Numbered from the stretch's first letter, positions 44,866-53,794 are shown. The stretch is 64,000 nt of DNA from Streptomyces barringtoniae (GCF_020819595.1 NZ_JAJHNP010000004.1:1-64000), one strand, 5' to 3'. Notes: a model not told the origin generated them from the letters alone. Numbers and translations: made by a program.

Positions 44866-46182
44866 TCATGGAGGACCGGAGCCGTTCAGCCAGAACGCCC
44901 CGTAGACCGCCGTGGCGACCGCCAACCCGGCCGTGACCAGCACGGATCGGGACGTGCGCAGCCGGGCGAGGGCGCAGGCGAGCGGCAGCAGCACGGGGAA
45001 GGCGGGCATCAGCAGCCGTGGCTTGGAGCCGAAGTAGCTCGACGCGCACAGGGCGAGGGCGAGGACGACTCCGGTGTACACCAGCAGCTCGACCGGCTGA
45101 CGCCTTCGGACGCCGGTCGCGTACAGCCACAGCAGCAGGGCCACCCCGATGATCAGGCCGGCCCCGGCGAACGCGGACGGAAATGACGTGAACTTGTCGG
45201 CCACGAAGCGTGCGAACGCATAGCCGCCGTCGAACCCGTTGCGCCATCCGGCCTGAACGTCCAGGTACCCGAGCACTCCTCTTCCGGTCCGCCGCCCGAC
45301 CCAGAGCACGTAGCCGGCGGCGCCGAGCGGAGCGATCACCATGCCGAGCACACGGCGCCACGCGGGGGCGGGTGGGGCGCAGGGGGCGTGAGTGGCTGCC
45401 GGTGCTTCAGGGAGCTGTGGGTTGTGGGAAACGTTGCGCGCGCCGGGTGTGCGAGCGGGGGCTTGCGTGCCGCCGGACGCGCCCAGCGCGGGCGCGGGGG
45501 CGCGTCCGTCATTGTGCGTGCCGGGTATGTGCATCGCGCTCCGGTGCCGCACGAACGAGAGCACGCCCGCCACCCACACCGCCGCGACCACCGCCGCGCC
45601 CACCGGCCGGGTCAGCCCCGCCAGCGCCGCCAGCGTGCCCGCGGTGATCCACCGGCCGGTCAGCAGCGCGTACAGCGACCAGGCCGCCAGCGCCGTGAAC
45701 AGCGACTCGCTGTACGCCATCGACTGCACGATCCCGACCGGCAGCACGGCCCACAGCAGGACGGCGCACATCCCCGCCCGCGGGCCGTACACCCGCTCGG
45801 CGACGGCGAAGATCCCGCAGGCCGCGGCGAGCGAGGCGAGCAGGCTGACGACGAAACCGGCGTCCGCGTACGACAGCGGGGTGACCGCGTGCAGCAGCCG
45901 CTCCAGCCACGGCAGCAGCGGAAAGAACGCGAGATCGGAGTGCACGTCGCCGTTCGGCAGCCGCACCTCGTAGCCGTACCCCGGCCCGGCGACCCGGGTG
46001 TACCACAGCGAGTCCCAGCGTGCGGTCAGCAGGGTGTACGCGCTCTTGCCGCGCGCGGCGCTCCACAGCGCCAGCACGACCAGCCCCAGGGCGCGCACCG
46101 CCGCATAGCCCAGGAGGGCCGGGGCCGCCCGGCGCAGAAGTGGGGCGTGGGGCGGGGCCCCGCGCGTGTCAAGATCGGTCAC
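44866..46182 (-). CDS. PIG-V-like membrane mannosyltransferase
   Basis: A 438-residue membrane protein with 8-10 helices. The sequence ARWDSLWYTRVAGPGYGYE near the first helix, with the WD, and the FFPLLPWLERL stretch resemble PIG-V/GT-C mannosyltransferases that use polyprenyl-phosphate mannose. A ~60-residue hydrophilic, Ala/Pro/His-rich insert interrupts the protein (coding sequence around 45360-45540). The GTG at 46180-46182 gives MTDLDTRG; upstream codons extend the frame but cross the intergenic space. It could mannosylate exported proteins or lipids; this is inference. It is divergent from the MFS gene. Confidence 0.78.
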   Translation of the reverse strand: MTDLDTRGAPPHAPLLRRAAPALLGYAAVRALGLVVLALWSAARGKSAYTLLTARWDSLWYTRVAGPGYGYEVRLPNGDVHSDLAFFPLLPWLERLLHAVTPLSYADAGFVVSLLASLAAACGIFAVAERVYGPRAGMCAVLLWAVLPVGIVQSMAYSESLFTALAAWSLYALLTGRWITAGTLAALAGLTRPVGAAVVAAVWVAGVLSFVRHRSAMHIPGTHNDGRAPAPALGASGGTQAPARTPGARNVSHNPQLPEAPAATHAPCAPPAPAWRRVLGMVIAPLGAAGYVLWVGRRTGRGVLGYLDVQAGWRNGFDGGYAFARFVADKFTSFPSAFAGAGLIIGVALLLWLYATGVRRRQPVELLVYTGVVLALALCASSYFGSKPRLLMPAFPVLLPLACALARLRTSRSVLVTAGLAVATAVYGAFWLNGSGPP

Positions 46183-46441
46183 GGACTCGATTATCGACGG
46201 GCGGCGGAACCGGACCGGCCCCCGGGGCGTGGTCAAGGGGGGCCGACGTGGCGTACGCCACACGGGTTCCGTCCTGCGTGTGAGAGGTCCGCCACGTGTC
46301 GTGCTGGTGAACTCGCGTACGCTGACGAGTCACCCGCGTGGGTTTGCGCAGGCCGGAGACCCCGCTCCTCTCCGGCCGTACGACAGGGAGTCCCCACCTT
46401 GTCGGTCCGCCCCGCGCGCGGCACATCTGGGAGGTACGTAC

Positions 46442-48091
46442 ATGTCCGGGACGACCACGGCTGCCGTACGGCCGCGCCGTCGGGCGGCCGGTGCCGGTGC
46501 CAACCGCTGGGTCGTCCTCGTCGTCCTCTGCGTCAGCCTGCTGCTCGTCGCCCTCGACGCGACCGTGCTGCACGTGGCGGTCCCCGCCGTCACCGCGGAC
46601 CTCAAGCCCAGTGCCATAGAACTGCTCTGGATCGTCGACGTCTATCCGCTGGTCTGCGCCTCGCTGCTGATCCTCTTCGGCACCCTCGGCGACCGGGTCG
46701 GCCGCAGACGCGTCCTGCTGCTCGGCTACGGCCTGTTCGGCGTCGCCTCCGCCGTGGCCGCCCTGGCACAGACCGCCGAGACGCTGATCCTCGCCCGCGC
46801 GCTGCTCGGCGTCGGCGGCGCCATGATCATGCCGGCCACCCTGTCGATCCTGCGTCAGGTCTTCCCCGACCGGCGCGAGCGCGCGCTCGCGATCGGCATC
46901 TGGAGCGCGGTGGCCGCCGTCGGCGCGGCCGTCGGCCCGCTGCTCGGCGGTTTCCTGCTGGAGCACTTCTGGTGGGGCGCGGTCTTCCTCGTCAACATCC
47001 CGCTGATGCTGGTCAGCCTGCCGGTGGGCCGGATCCTGCTGCCCGAGTCGCGCGGGAAGCAGAGCGGCCCCTGGGACGTCGTCGGCGCCCTGATGGCGGC
47101 CGGCGGCCTCTTCGGCGTCGTCCTCGGCGTGAAGCGGCTGGGCGGGGGAGAGGCACCGGCGAGTCCCTTCACCCTGCTGCCGTTGCTGGCCGGCGCGGCC
47201 CTCCTCGTCCTCTTCGTACGGCGCCAGCGCAGGCTCGCGCATCCGCTGGTGGACCTGCGGATGTTCCGCCGGCCCGCGTTCAGCACCTCGGTGGGCTGCA
47301 TCGTGCTGGCGATGCTCGCACTGGTCGGCCTGGAGCTGATCGCCGCCCAGTACCTGCAACTGGTGCTCGGGCTCTCCCCCCTGGAGACCGGCCTGAGGCT
47401 GCTGCCCCTGACCGTCGCGGCGATGGCGGCGGGCCTGGCGGGCGCGCGGATGCTGCGCCGCTTCGGACCGCGCCGGATGGTCTGCTTCGGCTTCTGCCTC
47501 ACCGCCGCCGCGGTCGTGACGCTCACCGCGATGGGCGGCACCGACAACGCACCGCTGCTGCTGTCCGGTTTCGTGCTGCTCGGCTTCGGTCTGGAGACCA
47601 CGCTCTTCGGCGCGTACGAGTCGATGCTCAGCGAGTGCCATGCCGACCAGGCCGGCGGCGCGGCGGCGATCGGCGAGACCTCGTACCAACTCGGCGCCGG
47701 CATCGGCATCGCGCTGCTCGGCAGCGTGATGAACGCGGCCTACGCGCCGCATCTGCGCTCGGTGCCGGGCGTTCCCCAGCACGCCTCGGACGCGGCCGGC
47801 CACTCGCTCGGCGAGGCCTACGAGGTCGCCGGGCGGCTCGGTGGCCCCGTCGGGGCGGCGCTGCGCCGGACAGCGCGGGACTCCTTCGTGCACGGGCTGC
47901 ATGTGACGCTGCTGGTGAGCGCGGTGCTGTTGCTGCTGGGCGCGGTGATGGCGCTGCGGCTGCCGCGGGTCATGCAGTGCGCGGAGCCCGCGGCGACGGT
48001 GGAACTGCCCGCGCCGCGGGAAGAGGAGAGGGAAGCGGAGAGCGAACAGCAACGGGAAACGGCGGCGGTGGAGTCCGGCGTCTCGGCCTGA
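46442..48091 (+). CDS. MFS drug exporter, 14-helix (EmrB/QacA) type
   Basis: A 549-residue major-facilitator exporter with about 14 hydrophobic helices. The helix 1 motif is LLLVALDATVLHVAVPAV. Motif A is GTLGDRVGRRRVLL and motif C-like sequence is AVGPLLGGFLLEHFWW. This subfamily exports dyes, antibiotics and other amphiphiles using proton motive force. GGGAGGT lies 8 nt before the ATG. The C-terminal ~50 residues (Glu/Ala-rich PREEEREAESEQQRE) are a cytoplasmic tail. No regulator gene is next to it. Confidence 0.92.
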   Translation: MSGTTTAAVRPRRRAAGAGANRWVVLVVLCVSLLLVALDATVLHVAVPAVTADLKPSAIELLWIVDVYPLVCASLLILFGTLGDRVGRRRVLLLGYGLFGVASAVAALAQTAETLILARALLGVGGAMIMPATLSILRQVFPDRRERALAIGIWSAVAAVGAAVGPLLGGFLLEHFWWGAVFLVNIPLMLVSLPVGRILLPESRGKQSGPWDVVGALMAAGGLFGVVLGVKRLGGGEAPASPFTLLPLLAGAALLVLFVRRQRRLAHPLVDLRMFRRPAFSTSVGCIVLAMLALVGLELIAAQYLQLVLGLSPLETGLRLLPLTVAAMAAGLAGARMLRRFGPRRMVCFGFCLTAAAVVTLTAMGGTDNAPLLLSGFVLLGFGLETTLFGAYESMLSECHADQAGGAAAIGETSYQLGAGIGIALLGSVMNAAYAPHLRSVPGVPQHASDAAGHSLGEAYEVAGRLGGPVGAALRRTARDSFVHGLHVTLLVSAVLLLLGAVMALRLPRVMQCAEPAATVELPAPREEEREAESEQQRETAAVESGVSA

Positions 48092-48142
48092 CGTACTGGA
48101 CGTGCGGGACACCGCGCCGTAACGTCGGCGGCAAACAACTGG

Positions 48143-48155
48143 CTAGCGGTGCTAG
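48143..48155. promoter_or_regulatory. Inverted repeat CTAGC-GGT-GCTAG upstream of the acyl-CoA dehydrogenase
   Basis: A perfect 5-bp repeat around GGT, overlapping a -10-like TAGTTT (48153-48158), about 25 nt before the ATG. It is in the right place to be a repressor operator. Confidence 0.4.
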
Positions 48156-48180
48156 TTTTCTGTGTGCCGGAGGGTGTCCC

Positions 48181-49371
48181 ATGTCCGCGTCCGCGAAGTT
48201 GCCCCCCTTCGATCCCGCCGACCCGCTCGGGATCGACGACCTGCTGGAACCGGAGGACCTGGCCGTGCGGGACACCGTGCGGGCCTGGGCGGCGGACCGT
48301 GTGCTGCCCCACGTCGCCGAGTGGTACGAGAAGGGGGAGCTGCCCGGCATCCGTGAGCTCGCCAAGGAGCTCGGCGGGATCGGGGCGCTCGGGATGTCGC
48401 TCAGCGGATACGGGTGCGCGGGGGCCAGTGCCGTGCAGTACGGCCTGGCCTGCCTGGAACTGGAGGCCGCCGACTCCGGCATCCGGTCCCTCGTCTCCGT
48501 GCAGGGCTCCCTCGCCATGTACGCGATCCACCGGTTCGGCAGCGAGGAGCAGAAGCAGCAGTGGCTGCCCCGCATGGCGGCCGGCGAGGTGATCGGCTGC
48601 TTCGGGCTGACCGAGCCCGACCACGGCTCCGACCCCGCCTCCATGCGCACCCACGCCAAGCGCGACGGCGACGACTGGGTCCTCAGCGGCCGCAAGATGT
48701 GGATCACCAACGGGTCGGTCGCCGGGGTGGCCGTCGTCTGGGCGCAGACCGAGGACGGCATCCGCGGCTTCGTCGTTCCCACCGACACCCCCGGCTTCTC
48801 GGCGCCGGAGATCAAGCACAAGTGGTCCCTGCGCGCCTCGGTCACCAGCGAACTGGTGATGGACGACGTACGACTGCCCGCAGACGCCGTACTCCCGGAG
48901 GGCACCGGACTGCGCGGACCGCTCAGCTGTCTGTCGCATGCCCGCTACGGCATCGTCTGGGGCGCGATGGGCGCGGCGCGCAGCAGCTTCGAGGCGGCGC
49001 TCGACTACGCGAAGACGCGGGAGCAGTTCGGGCGGCCCATCGGCGGCTTCCAGCTCACCCAGGCCAAGCTCGCCGACATGGCGGTCGAACTGCACAAGGG
49101 GATCCTGCTCGCCCACCATCTCGGGCGGCGGATGGACGCCGGCCGCCTGCGCCCCGAGCAGGTCAGCTTCGGCAAGCTCAACAACGTCCGCGAGGCCATC
49201 GAGATCTGCCGTACGGCGCGGACGATCCTCGGTGCCAACGGGATCTCCCTGGAATACCCCGTGATGCGGCACGCCACCAACCTCGAGTCGGTGCTCACCT
49301 ACGAGGGCACCGTCGAGATGCACCAGCTCGTGCTGGGCAAGGCGCTCACCGGGCTCGACGCCTTCCGCTGA
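48181..49371 (+). CDS. Acyl-CoA dehydrogenase, glutaryl-CoA dehydrogenase-like
   Basis: A 396-residue flavoprotein closely following glutaryl-CoA dehydrogenase along its length: RSLVSVQGSLAMYAIHRFG, GCFGLTEPDHGSDPASM, KHKWSLRASVTSELVMDDV, ARYGIVWGAMGAA and the end YEGTVEMHQLVLGKALTG, where the Glu of YEGT (near residue 375) is the catalytic base. It would oxidise and decarboxylate glutaryl-CoA to crotonyl-CoA in lysine or tryptophan breakdown; other short acyl-CoAs are possible. The ATG is preceded by GGAGGG. It stands alone. Confidence 0.9.
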   Translation: MSASAKLPPFDPADPLGIDDLLEPEDLAVRDTVRAWAADRVLPHVAEWYEKGELPGIRELAKELGGIGALGMSLSGYGCAGASAVQYGLACLELEAADSGIRSLVSVQGSLAMYAIHRFGSEEQKQQWLPRMAAGEVIGCFGLTEPDHGSDPASMRTHAKRDGDDWVLSGRKMWITNGSVAGVAVVWAQTEDGIRGFVVPTDTPGFSAPEIKHKWSLRASVTSELVMDDVRLPADAVLPEGTGLRGPLSCLSHARYGIVWGAMGAARSSFEAALDYAKTREQFGRPIGGFQLTQAKLADMAVELHKGILLAHHLGRRMDAGRLRPEQVSFGKLNNVREAIEICRTARTILGANGISLEYPVMRHATNLESVLTYEGTVEMHQLVLGKALTGLDAFR

Positions 49372-49408
49372 TCCCCGTCAGCAGGCAGGGCCGGTGAGCG
49401 GCCCTGCC

Positions 49409-49846
49409 TCAGCTCTGGTTGAAGAAGCCGTCCTCGCGGTGGGTGGACGCCTCGCCGCTGATGATCTGTGTGTCGGCCGGCGTGAGCAGGAACACCCGGT
49501 TGGACACGCGGTCGATCGAGCCGCGCAGACCGAAGATGAGCCCCGCCGCGAAGTCCACGACCCGCTTGGCGTCGCCGGGCTCCATGTTGGTGAGGTTCAT
49601 GATGACCGGGACCCCGTCCCGGAACAGTTCGCCGATGGCGCGGGCGTCCCGGAAGCTGTCCGGGTTGACCGTGCCGATCCGGCGGCCCTTCTCCTCGGCC
49701 GTGTCCGAGGCCACCTTCACCCGGGGGTCGGTGACCCAGGCGCCCTCGGATTCGGTGCCCTCGGAGTACTCGTCGTCGTAGTAACGCTCGTCATCGTTGT
49801 CGTCGACGAGGCCGAGCCACGCACTCGCCTTGCGTACCGATCCCAT
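49409..49846 (-). CDS. sflB: SepF-like cell-division protein (SflB type)
   Basis: A 145-residue SepF paralogue. The first ~50 residues are an acidic linker with the amphipathic start [14 protein letters not shown]. The SepF core holds [21 protein letters not shown] and [20 protein letters not shown]. SepF proteins polymerise and tie FtsZ to the membrane; Streptomyces carry SepF plus two paralogues, SflA and SflB. The assignment as SflB rests on genomic neighbourhood recalled from S. coelicolor, so the letter is less sure than the family. It is divergent from the DUF5685 gene. Confidence 0.82.
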   Translation of the reverse strand: MGSVRKASAWLGLVDDNDDERYYDDEYSEGTESEGAWVTDPRVKVASDTAEEKGRRIGTVNPDSFRDARAIGELFRDGVPVIMNLTNMEPGDAKRVVDFAAGLIFGLRGSIDRVSNRVFLLTPADTQIISGEASTHREDGFFNQS

Positions 49847-50114
49847 GGACGCCTCCTCTCACAGCGGTCTTTTTCTGCTTTCCGCGTCCCTATGGTCATC
49901 CATGATGCGGACGGCGCGCCAAGTGGATAGACGCCGCGCGGGGGGTTTGTGACGGTACTGGTGCACAGCCGATCCGTCGAGAGTCCTTGTGCCCCAAGGG
50001 TCACGACACGTACGGCTGCTGACTGAGAGTGAAATATGATAGTCAGCGGCGGATGGGTGATGATCGGTGCGTCCGGGTGAACGTCAACGTCGTACCACAT
50101 CACGGGGGATCGTC

Positions 50115-51296
50115 GTGTTCGGAATCGTCAGACCGTGCTCTCATCGACTCGGTGAAGTCCTCAAGGCCGAGTGGATGGCGCACTTGTGCGGGCTCTGTCT
50201 CGCCCTGCGCCGTGATCACGGGCAGCTCGCGCGTATTGTTACAAACTATGACGGCCTTCTCATCTCGGTCCTGACGGAGGCTCAGGCCGGACGGACCGCC
50301 GACGGCCGCCGTACGGCCGGGCCGTGCGCGCTGCGCGGGCTGCGCACCGCGTCCGTCGCCCAGGGCGAGGGCGCCCGGCTCGCCGCCGCCGTCTCGCTGG
50401 TGCTCGCCGCGGCGAAGGTGCGCGACCATGTCGCCGACCGGGACGGGCTGCTGGCCCGCCGCCCCATGGCCGCCGCCGCGCGCCGGGTCGCCGCGGGCTG
50501 GGGCAGGGCAGGCGCCCACAGCGGCGCCGCGGTCGGCTTCGACACCGGCGTCCTCGTCGAGGCCGTCGACCGGCAACTGGGCCTGGAGACCCTGGCCGGG
50601 CACGGCACCCCGATCCTGACGGTCACCGAGCCGACCGAGACGGCGACGGCGGCCGCCTTCGCGCACACGGCGGTGCTGGCCGGACGGCCGGGCAACGCGC
50701 AGCCCCTCGCGGAGGCGGGCCGGCTCTTCGGCCGGCTCGCGCATCTGCTGGACGCCGTGGAGGACCAGGAGGCCGACGCCGCGTCGGGCGCCTGGAACCC
50801 GCTCACCGCCACCGGCACCTCCCGCGCCGAGGCGCGCAGACTCGCCGACGACGCCCTGCACGGCATCCGACTCGCCCTGCGGGAGGCCGAGTTCGCCGAC
50901 GGCAAGCTGGTCCATCTGCTGCTCGTGCACGAACTGCAGCGCTCCGTGGACCGCGCGTTCGGCACGCGCTCGTGCGGACACGCGCCCGAGGCCTCGTTCG
51001 GACCGCCGCCCGGTCACCACGCACCGAACGCGCCGGGCCACCCGTACGGCAACCCCTTCGGCGGGCAGCCGCCGCACCCGGACAAGCGGGGCTTCTGGGC
51101 CGGCTGCGCGGCCGCCCTCGGTCTGTGCTGCACCTGCAAGGTGTGCTGCGCCGACGAGTTCGAGGGCCCCTGGTCGCGGAAGAAGCGCGAGGGCTGCTGC
51201 GCCGACTGCGACTGCGACTGCGACCTGTCGTGCTGCGAGGCCTGCCAGTGCTGCGAGTGCTGTGAGTGCTGCTCCTGCTGTGACTGCGGGCTGTGA
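50115..51296 (+). CDS. DUF5685-like protein with cysteine-rich tail
   Basis: A 393-residue protein. The N-terminus has FGIVRPCSHRLGE and HLCGLCLALRRDHG, with paired Cys that suggest a metal site. The middle is helical and Ala-rich (AVSLVLAAAKVRDHVADRDG; LLDAVEDQEADAASGAW). The last 64 residues contain 23 Cys in CC and CxC pairs (CCADCDCDCDLSCC), a metallothionein-like or metal-cluster tail. The function is unknown. The GTG at 50115 is used because GGGGGA lies about 6 nt before it and the FGIVRP start is characteristic. TATGAT at 50035-50040 may be its -10 box. Confidence 0.8.
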   Translation: MFGIVRPCSHRLGEVLKAEWMAHLCGLCLALRRDHGQLARIVTNYDGLLISVLTEAQAGRTADGRRTAGPCALRGLRTASVAQGEGARLAAAVSLVLAAAKVRDHVADRDGLLARRPMAAAARRVAAGWGRAGAHSGAAVGFDTGVLVEAVDRQLGLETLAGHGTPILTVTEPTETATAAAFAHTAVLAGRPGNAQPLAEAGRLFGRLAHLLDAVEDQEADAASGAWNPLTATGTSRAEARRLADDALHGIRLALREAEFADGKLVHLLLVHELQRSVDRAFGTRSCGHAPEASFGPPPGHHAPNAPGHPYGNPFGGQPPHPDKRGFWAGCAAALGLCCTCKVCCADEFEGPWSRKKREGCCADCDCDCDLSCCEACQCCECCECCSCCDCGL

Positions 51297-51726
51297 CCGT
51301 GCCGTTCAGTTCGTCGGTTTCCTGGGTGATCTCCTGAAGCGAAAAGGGGTGCGAAGCGTGAGGGGAGGGGCGCGTGTGAAGGCGTGACGAAAGAAGCGGG
51401 AGAACGCGAGGAGGGCGCCCGCCGGACGGCAGGCGCGCGCAGGGGGTCAGCTCAACAGGAACAGGACCACACGCGACCGAAGTCGATGTGGGAGCGGGTG
51501 ACCAGCCACTGCTGTGGATGCATGGGCCCAAGTGGAACAGGCATCCGGTTCCGCGTCAACTGATCTGAGACGTACGGCTCACAGTCCGGACAGCCTTGAC
51601 AGTGCACCGAAACGCCCGCGTACTCTCGGTGGACGGCCCTGCTGAGGGGCTCGGCCGTACCCGCGCCGCTCGGCGCGCCCGTGTGAAGGCACCACCCGTG
51701 TTCCGCTCACGTCACGGAGCCTTCGC
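51297..51726. other. Upstream region of the 51.7-57 kb operon
   Basis: 430 nt without a gene. It holds the probable operon promoter at its 3' end and purine-rich sequence (51330-51420) of no recognised function. No terminator was seen after the DUF5685 gene. Confidence 0.5.
51596..51626 (+). promoter_or_regulatory. Promoter of the peptide-FAD-LLM operon
   Basis: A perfect -35 TTGACA (51596-51601) and a -10-like TACTCT (51621-51626) with a 19-nt spacer, which is long. The transcript would have a leader of about 95 nt. Confidence 0.5.
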
Positions 51727-51888
51727 ATGTCTTCCGGCACCCTCGCCACAGTCACCACCGCGGTGGAGACACCCGAGCCCGCCAACGCCCCACGGATCGT
51801 CCCGCAGCGCCGGTACGGCCGGTGGGCAGCGTTCGGCCGGCACCACATCGACAAGTACTACGCGCGCGGCACGGAGCACGCCCGATGA
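51727..51888 (+). CDS. 53-residue peptide gene coupled to the FAD oxidoreductase
   Basis: A small gene, ATG to TGA, with GGAG 8 nt upstream, too short to be counted by most gene finders. The product begins with a Thr/Val/Glu-rich stretch (MSSGTLATVTTAVETPEPAN) and ends with a basic, aromatic part (RRYGRWAAFGRHHIDKYYAR). There is no Cys, no signal peptide and no membrane segment. Its stop overlaps the start of the next gene (ATGA). It may be a regulatory leader, a small protein subunit or a peptide substrate; nothing in the sequence decides. Reality is supported by the promoter, ribosome binding site and coupling. Confidence 0.6.
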   Translation: MSSGTLATVTTAVETPEPANAPRIVPQRRYGRWAAFGRHHIDKYYARGTEHAR

Positions 51889-53645
51889 GGCCGCAGCTGG
51901 TGATCGTGGGAGCCGGGCCACGGGGGACCGGGCTGCTGGAACGCATCGCCGCCAACGCCCCCGAGCTGTACGCCGGTCGGGGCCTGGACATCCACCTGGT
52001 CGACCCGCACCCGCCGGGCGGCGGCCGCATCTGGCGCCAGGCGCAGTCACCGCTGCTGTGGATGAACTCGCACGCCGAGGACGTCACCATGTTCACCGAC
52101 GAGACGGTGCTCATGGCCGGCCCGGTGCGCGAGGGCCCCACCCTGCACGAGTGGGCGGGCCTCGACGGCAGCACCTTCGCCGACCGGCAGCTCCAGGGCA
52201 GCTATCTGCGCTGGGTGTACGAGCGCGCACGGGCCGAGCTGCCCGAGGGCATCACCGTTCGGCACCATCCCCGGCGTGCCGTCAGGATCGGCGGTCCGCG
52301 CGAGGGCCGCCAGCAGGTGTGGCTGGAGGGCGACCCGCGTCCTCTCCCGGCCGACCTGGTGATCCTCGCGATCGGCCACCTTGACGCCCAACTCGGCGAT
52401 GAACAAGTGGGGTTGGCCGCGTACGCCCGCGAGCACGGCCTGGTGCACCTGCCGCCCGACTTCACCGCCGACAGCGAGCTGTCCCCGCTGAAGCCCGGCG
52501 AACCCGTGCTCGTGCGCGGCTTCGGTCTGGCCTTCGTCGACCTGATGGTGCTGCTCACCGAGGACCGCGGCGGGCGGTACGAGGGCGACACCTACGTTCC
52601 CTCGGGCCGCGAGCCGGTGCTCTACGTCGGCTCCCGGCGCGGTGTGCCGTACCACGCGAAGATCGGCTACGGCTGGACCGGCGACCGGCCCCCGCTGCCC
52701 CGCTTCCTCGGCCCGGCCCAGGTCGAGGACCTGCAGAACCGTCCCGGCGACCTCGACTTCAGGCGCGATGTGTGGCCGCTGGTGGAGAAGGAGCTGGGCT
52801 TCGCCCACTACCACCGCCTCTTCACCGCCCATGCCGAACGTACGGCGATGGCCTGGGCCGACTTCGAGGAGAAGTACGCGGCCGCGAGCGACTCCGCCGA
52901 GGTGCAGGCGCTGGTCGCCGCCGCCGTTCCGGATCCGGCCGACCGCCTCGACCTCACCGCGCTCGACCACCCGCTGGACGGGGTGCGGTACGCCTCCCAC
53001 GAGGACTTCCAGGAGGGCCTGCGGGGGTACGTCGAGGCGGACCTGAGCCGCCGTCACGATGCCTCGTACAGCGCGGACCTCGGCGTCTTCCTCGGGCTGC
53101 TCTCCGTCTACGGGCAACTCGTCCGCCTCGGGAACATCGGCCCCTGGTGGCACGGCTTCTTCAGCTACCTGGCGTCCGGGCCGCCCGGACCCCGGCTGCG
53201 GCAGATGCTCGCACTGTCCCGGGCCGGCCTGCTCAGGTTCGTCGGCGCCGACATGACCGTCACCGCCGAGGACGGGGTGTTCCGGGCCACGAGTCCCACC
53301 GTGCCGGGCTTCGCCGTCGAGGCCCGGGCGCTGGTCGAGGCCCGGCTGCCCGAGCCCACCGTCGGCCGGGCCCGCGACCGTCTGCTGCGGGAACTGCATG
53401 CCGACGGCGCCGCCGAGACCCGCGACGGACTGCTGCGGGTCGACCCCGGCGACGGCCGGATCCTCGACGGCGCCGGGCGGCCGCATCCGCGGCGCTTCGC
53501 GCTCGGCCCGTACACCGACGCCCGTACCCCCGGCGCCTTCACCCGGCCGCGCACCGGAGGGGCCGCGTTCCGGCAGAACGACGCCACCGCCCGGGCGGCG
53601 CTGGCCTTCCTGGGCATCTCACTCGAAAGGGAGAACGCGCGATGA
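51885..53645 (+). CDS. FAD/NAD(P)-binding oxidoreductase
   Basis: A 586-residue flavoprotein. An N-terminal dinucleotide-binding fold is present: LVIVGAGPRGTGLLERIAAN, then acidic VDPHPPGGGRIW, and SHAEDVTMFTDE. A second dinucleotide motif lies around LVILAIGHLDAQLG and a third around VLVRGFGLAFVDLMVLL. It is of the NAD_binding_9 type, related in outline to amino-acid N-hydroxylases but without the clear signature of ornithine monooxygenases. The ATG at 51885 overlaps the peptide stop by 4 nt. Its stop overlaps the ATPase remnant (ATGA). The substrate is unknown; the operon suggests an oxygenation pathway. Confidence 0.85.
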   Translation: MRPQLVIVGAGPRGTGLLERIAANAPELYAGRGLDIHLVDPHPPGGGRIWRQAQSPLLWMNSHAEDVTMFTDETVLMAGPVREGPTLHEWAGLDGSTFADRQLQGSYLRWVYERARAELPEGITVRHHPRRAVRIGGPREGRQQVWLEGDPRPLPADLVILAIGHLDAQLGDEQVGLAAYAREHGLVHLPPDFTADSELSPLKPGEPVLVRGFGLAFVDLMVLLTEDRGGRYEGDTYVPSGREPVLYVGSRRGVPYHAKIGYGWTGDRPPLPRFLGPAQVEDLQNRPGDLDFRRDVWPLVEKELGFAHYHRLFTAHAERTAMAWADFEEKYAAASDSAEVQALVAAAVPDPADRLDLTALDHPLDGVRYASHEDFQEGLRGYVEADLSRRHDASYSADLGVFLGLLSVYGQLVRLGNIGPWWHGFFSYLASGPPGPRLRQMLALSRAGLLRFVGADMTVTAEDGVFRATSPTVPGFAVEARALVEARLPEPTVGRARDRLLRELHADGAAETRDGLLRVDPGDGRILDGAGRPHPRRFALGPYTDARTPGAFTRPRTGGAAFRQNDATARAALAFLGISLERENAR

Positions 53646-53791
53646 GCGATCCGGAGAAGGAGGCGTCGGCGGGCGCGCGCCGGCTGCTGGAGAGGGTCGT
53701 CCGGGAGCCCGGGGTGCTGCTGTTCGACGAGCCGGCCTCGGCGCTCGTCGTCACGCACGAGCCCCGGGCGCTTCTGGCGAAGGTGCTGTGA
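53642..53791 (+). pseudogene. Internally deleted ABC transporter ATPase remnant
   Basis: A 49-residue frame that starts with ATGA overlap and ends 3 nt before the next gene. It reads VLLFDEPASAL followed at once by VVTHEPRALL. These match the Walker B plus D-loop and the H-loop of an amino-acid-type ABC ATPase (LLFDEPTSALDPE ... VVTHEM), which are normally about 30 residues apart, and the P-loop and signature are missing. The most likely history is an ATPase gene that lost its 5' part and an internal piece in frame. Both joins keep the operon coupled. Confidence 0.7.
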
Positions 53792-53794
53792 GGC

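Noticed and set aside
45388..48180. Upstream extension of the acyl-CoA dehydrogenase frame to 1327 residues
   Set aside because: It runs through the MFS and mannosyltransferase genes in the wrong frame and is Arg/Pro/Gly-rich. The ATG at 48181 with a ribosome binding site begins the real protein.
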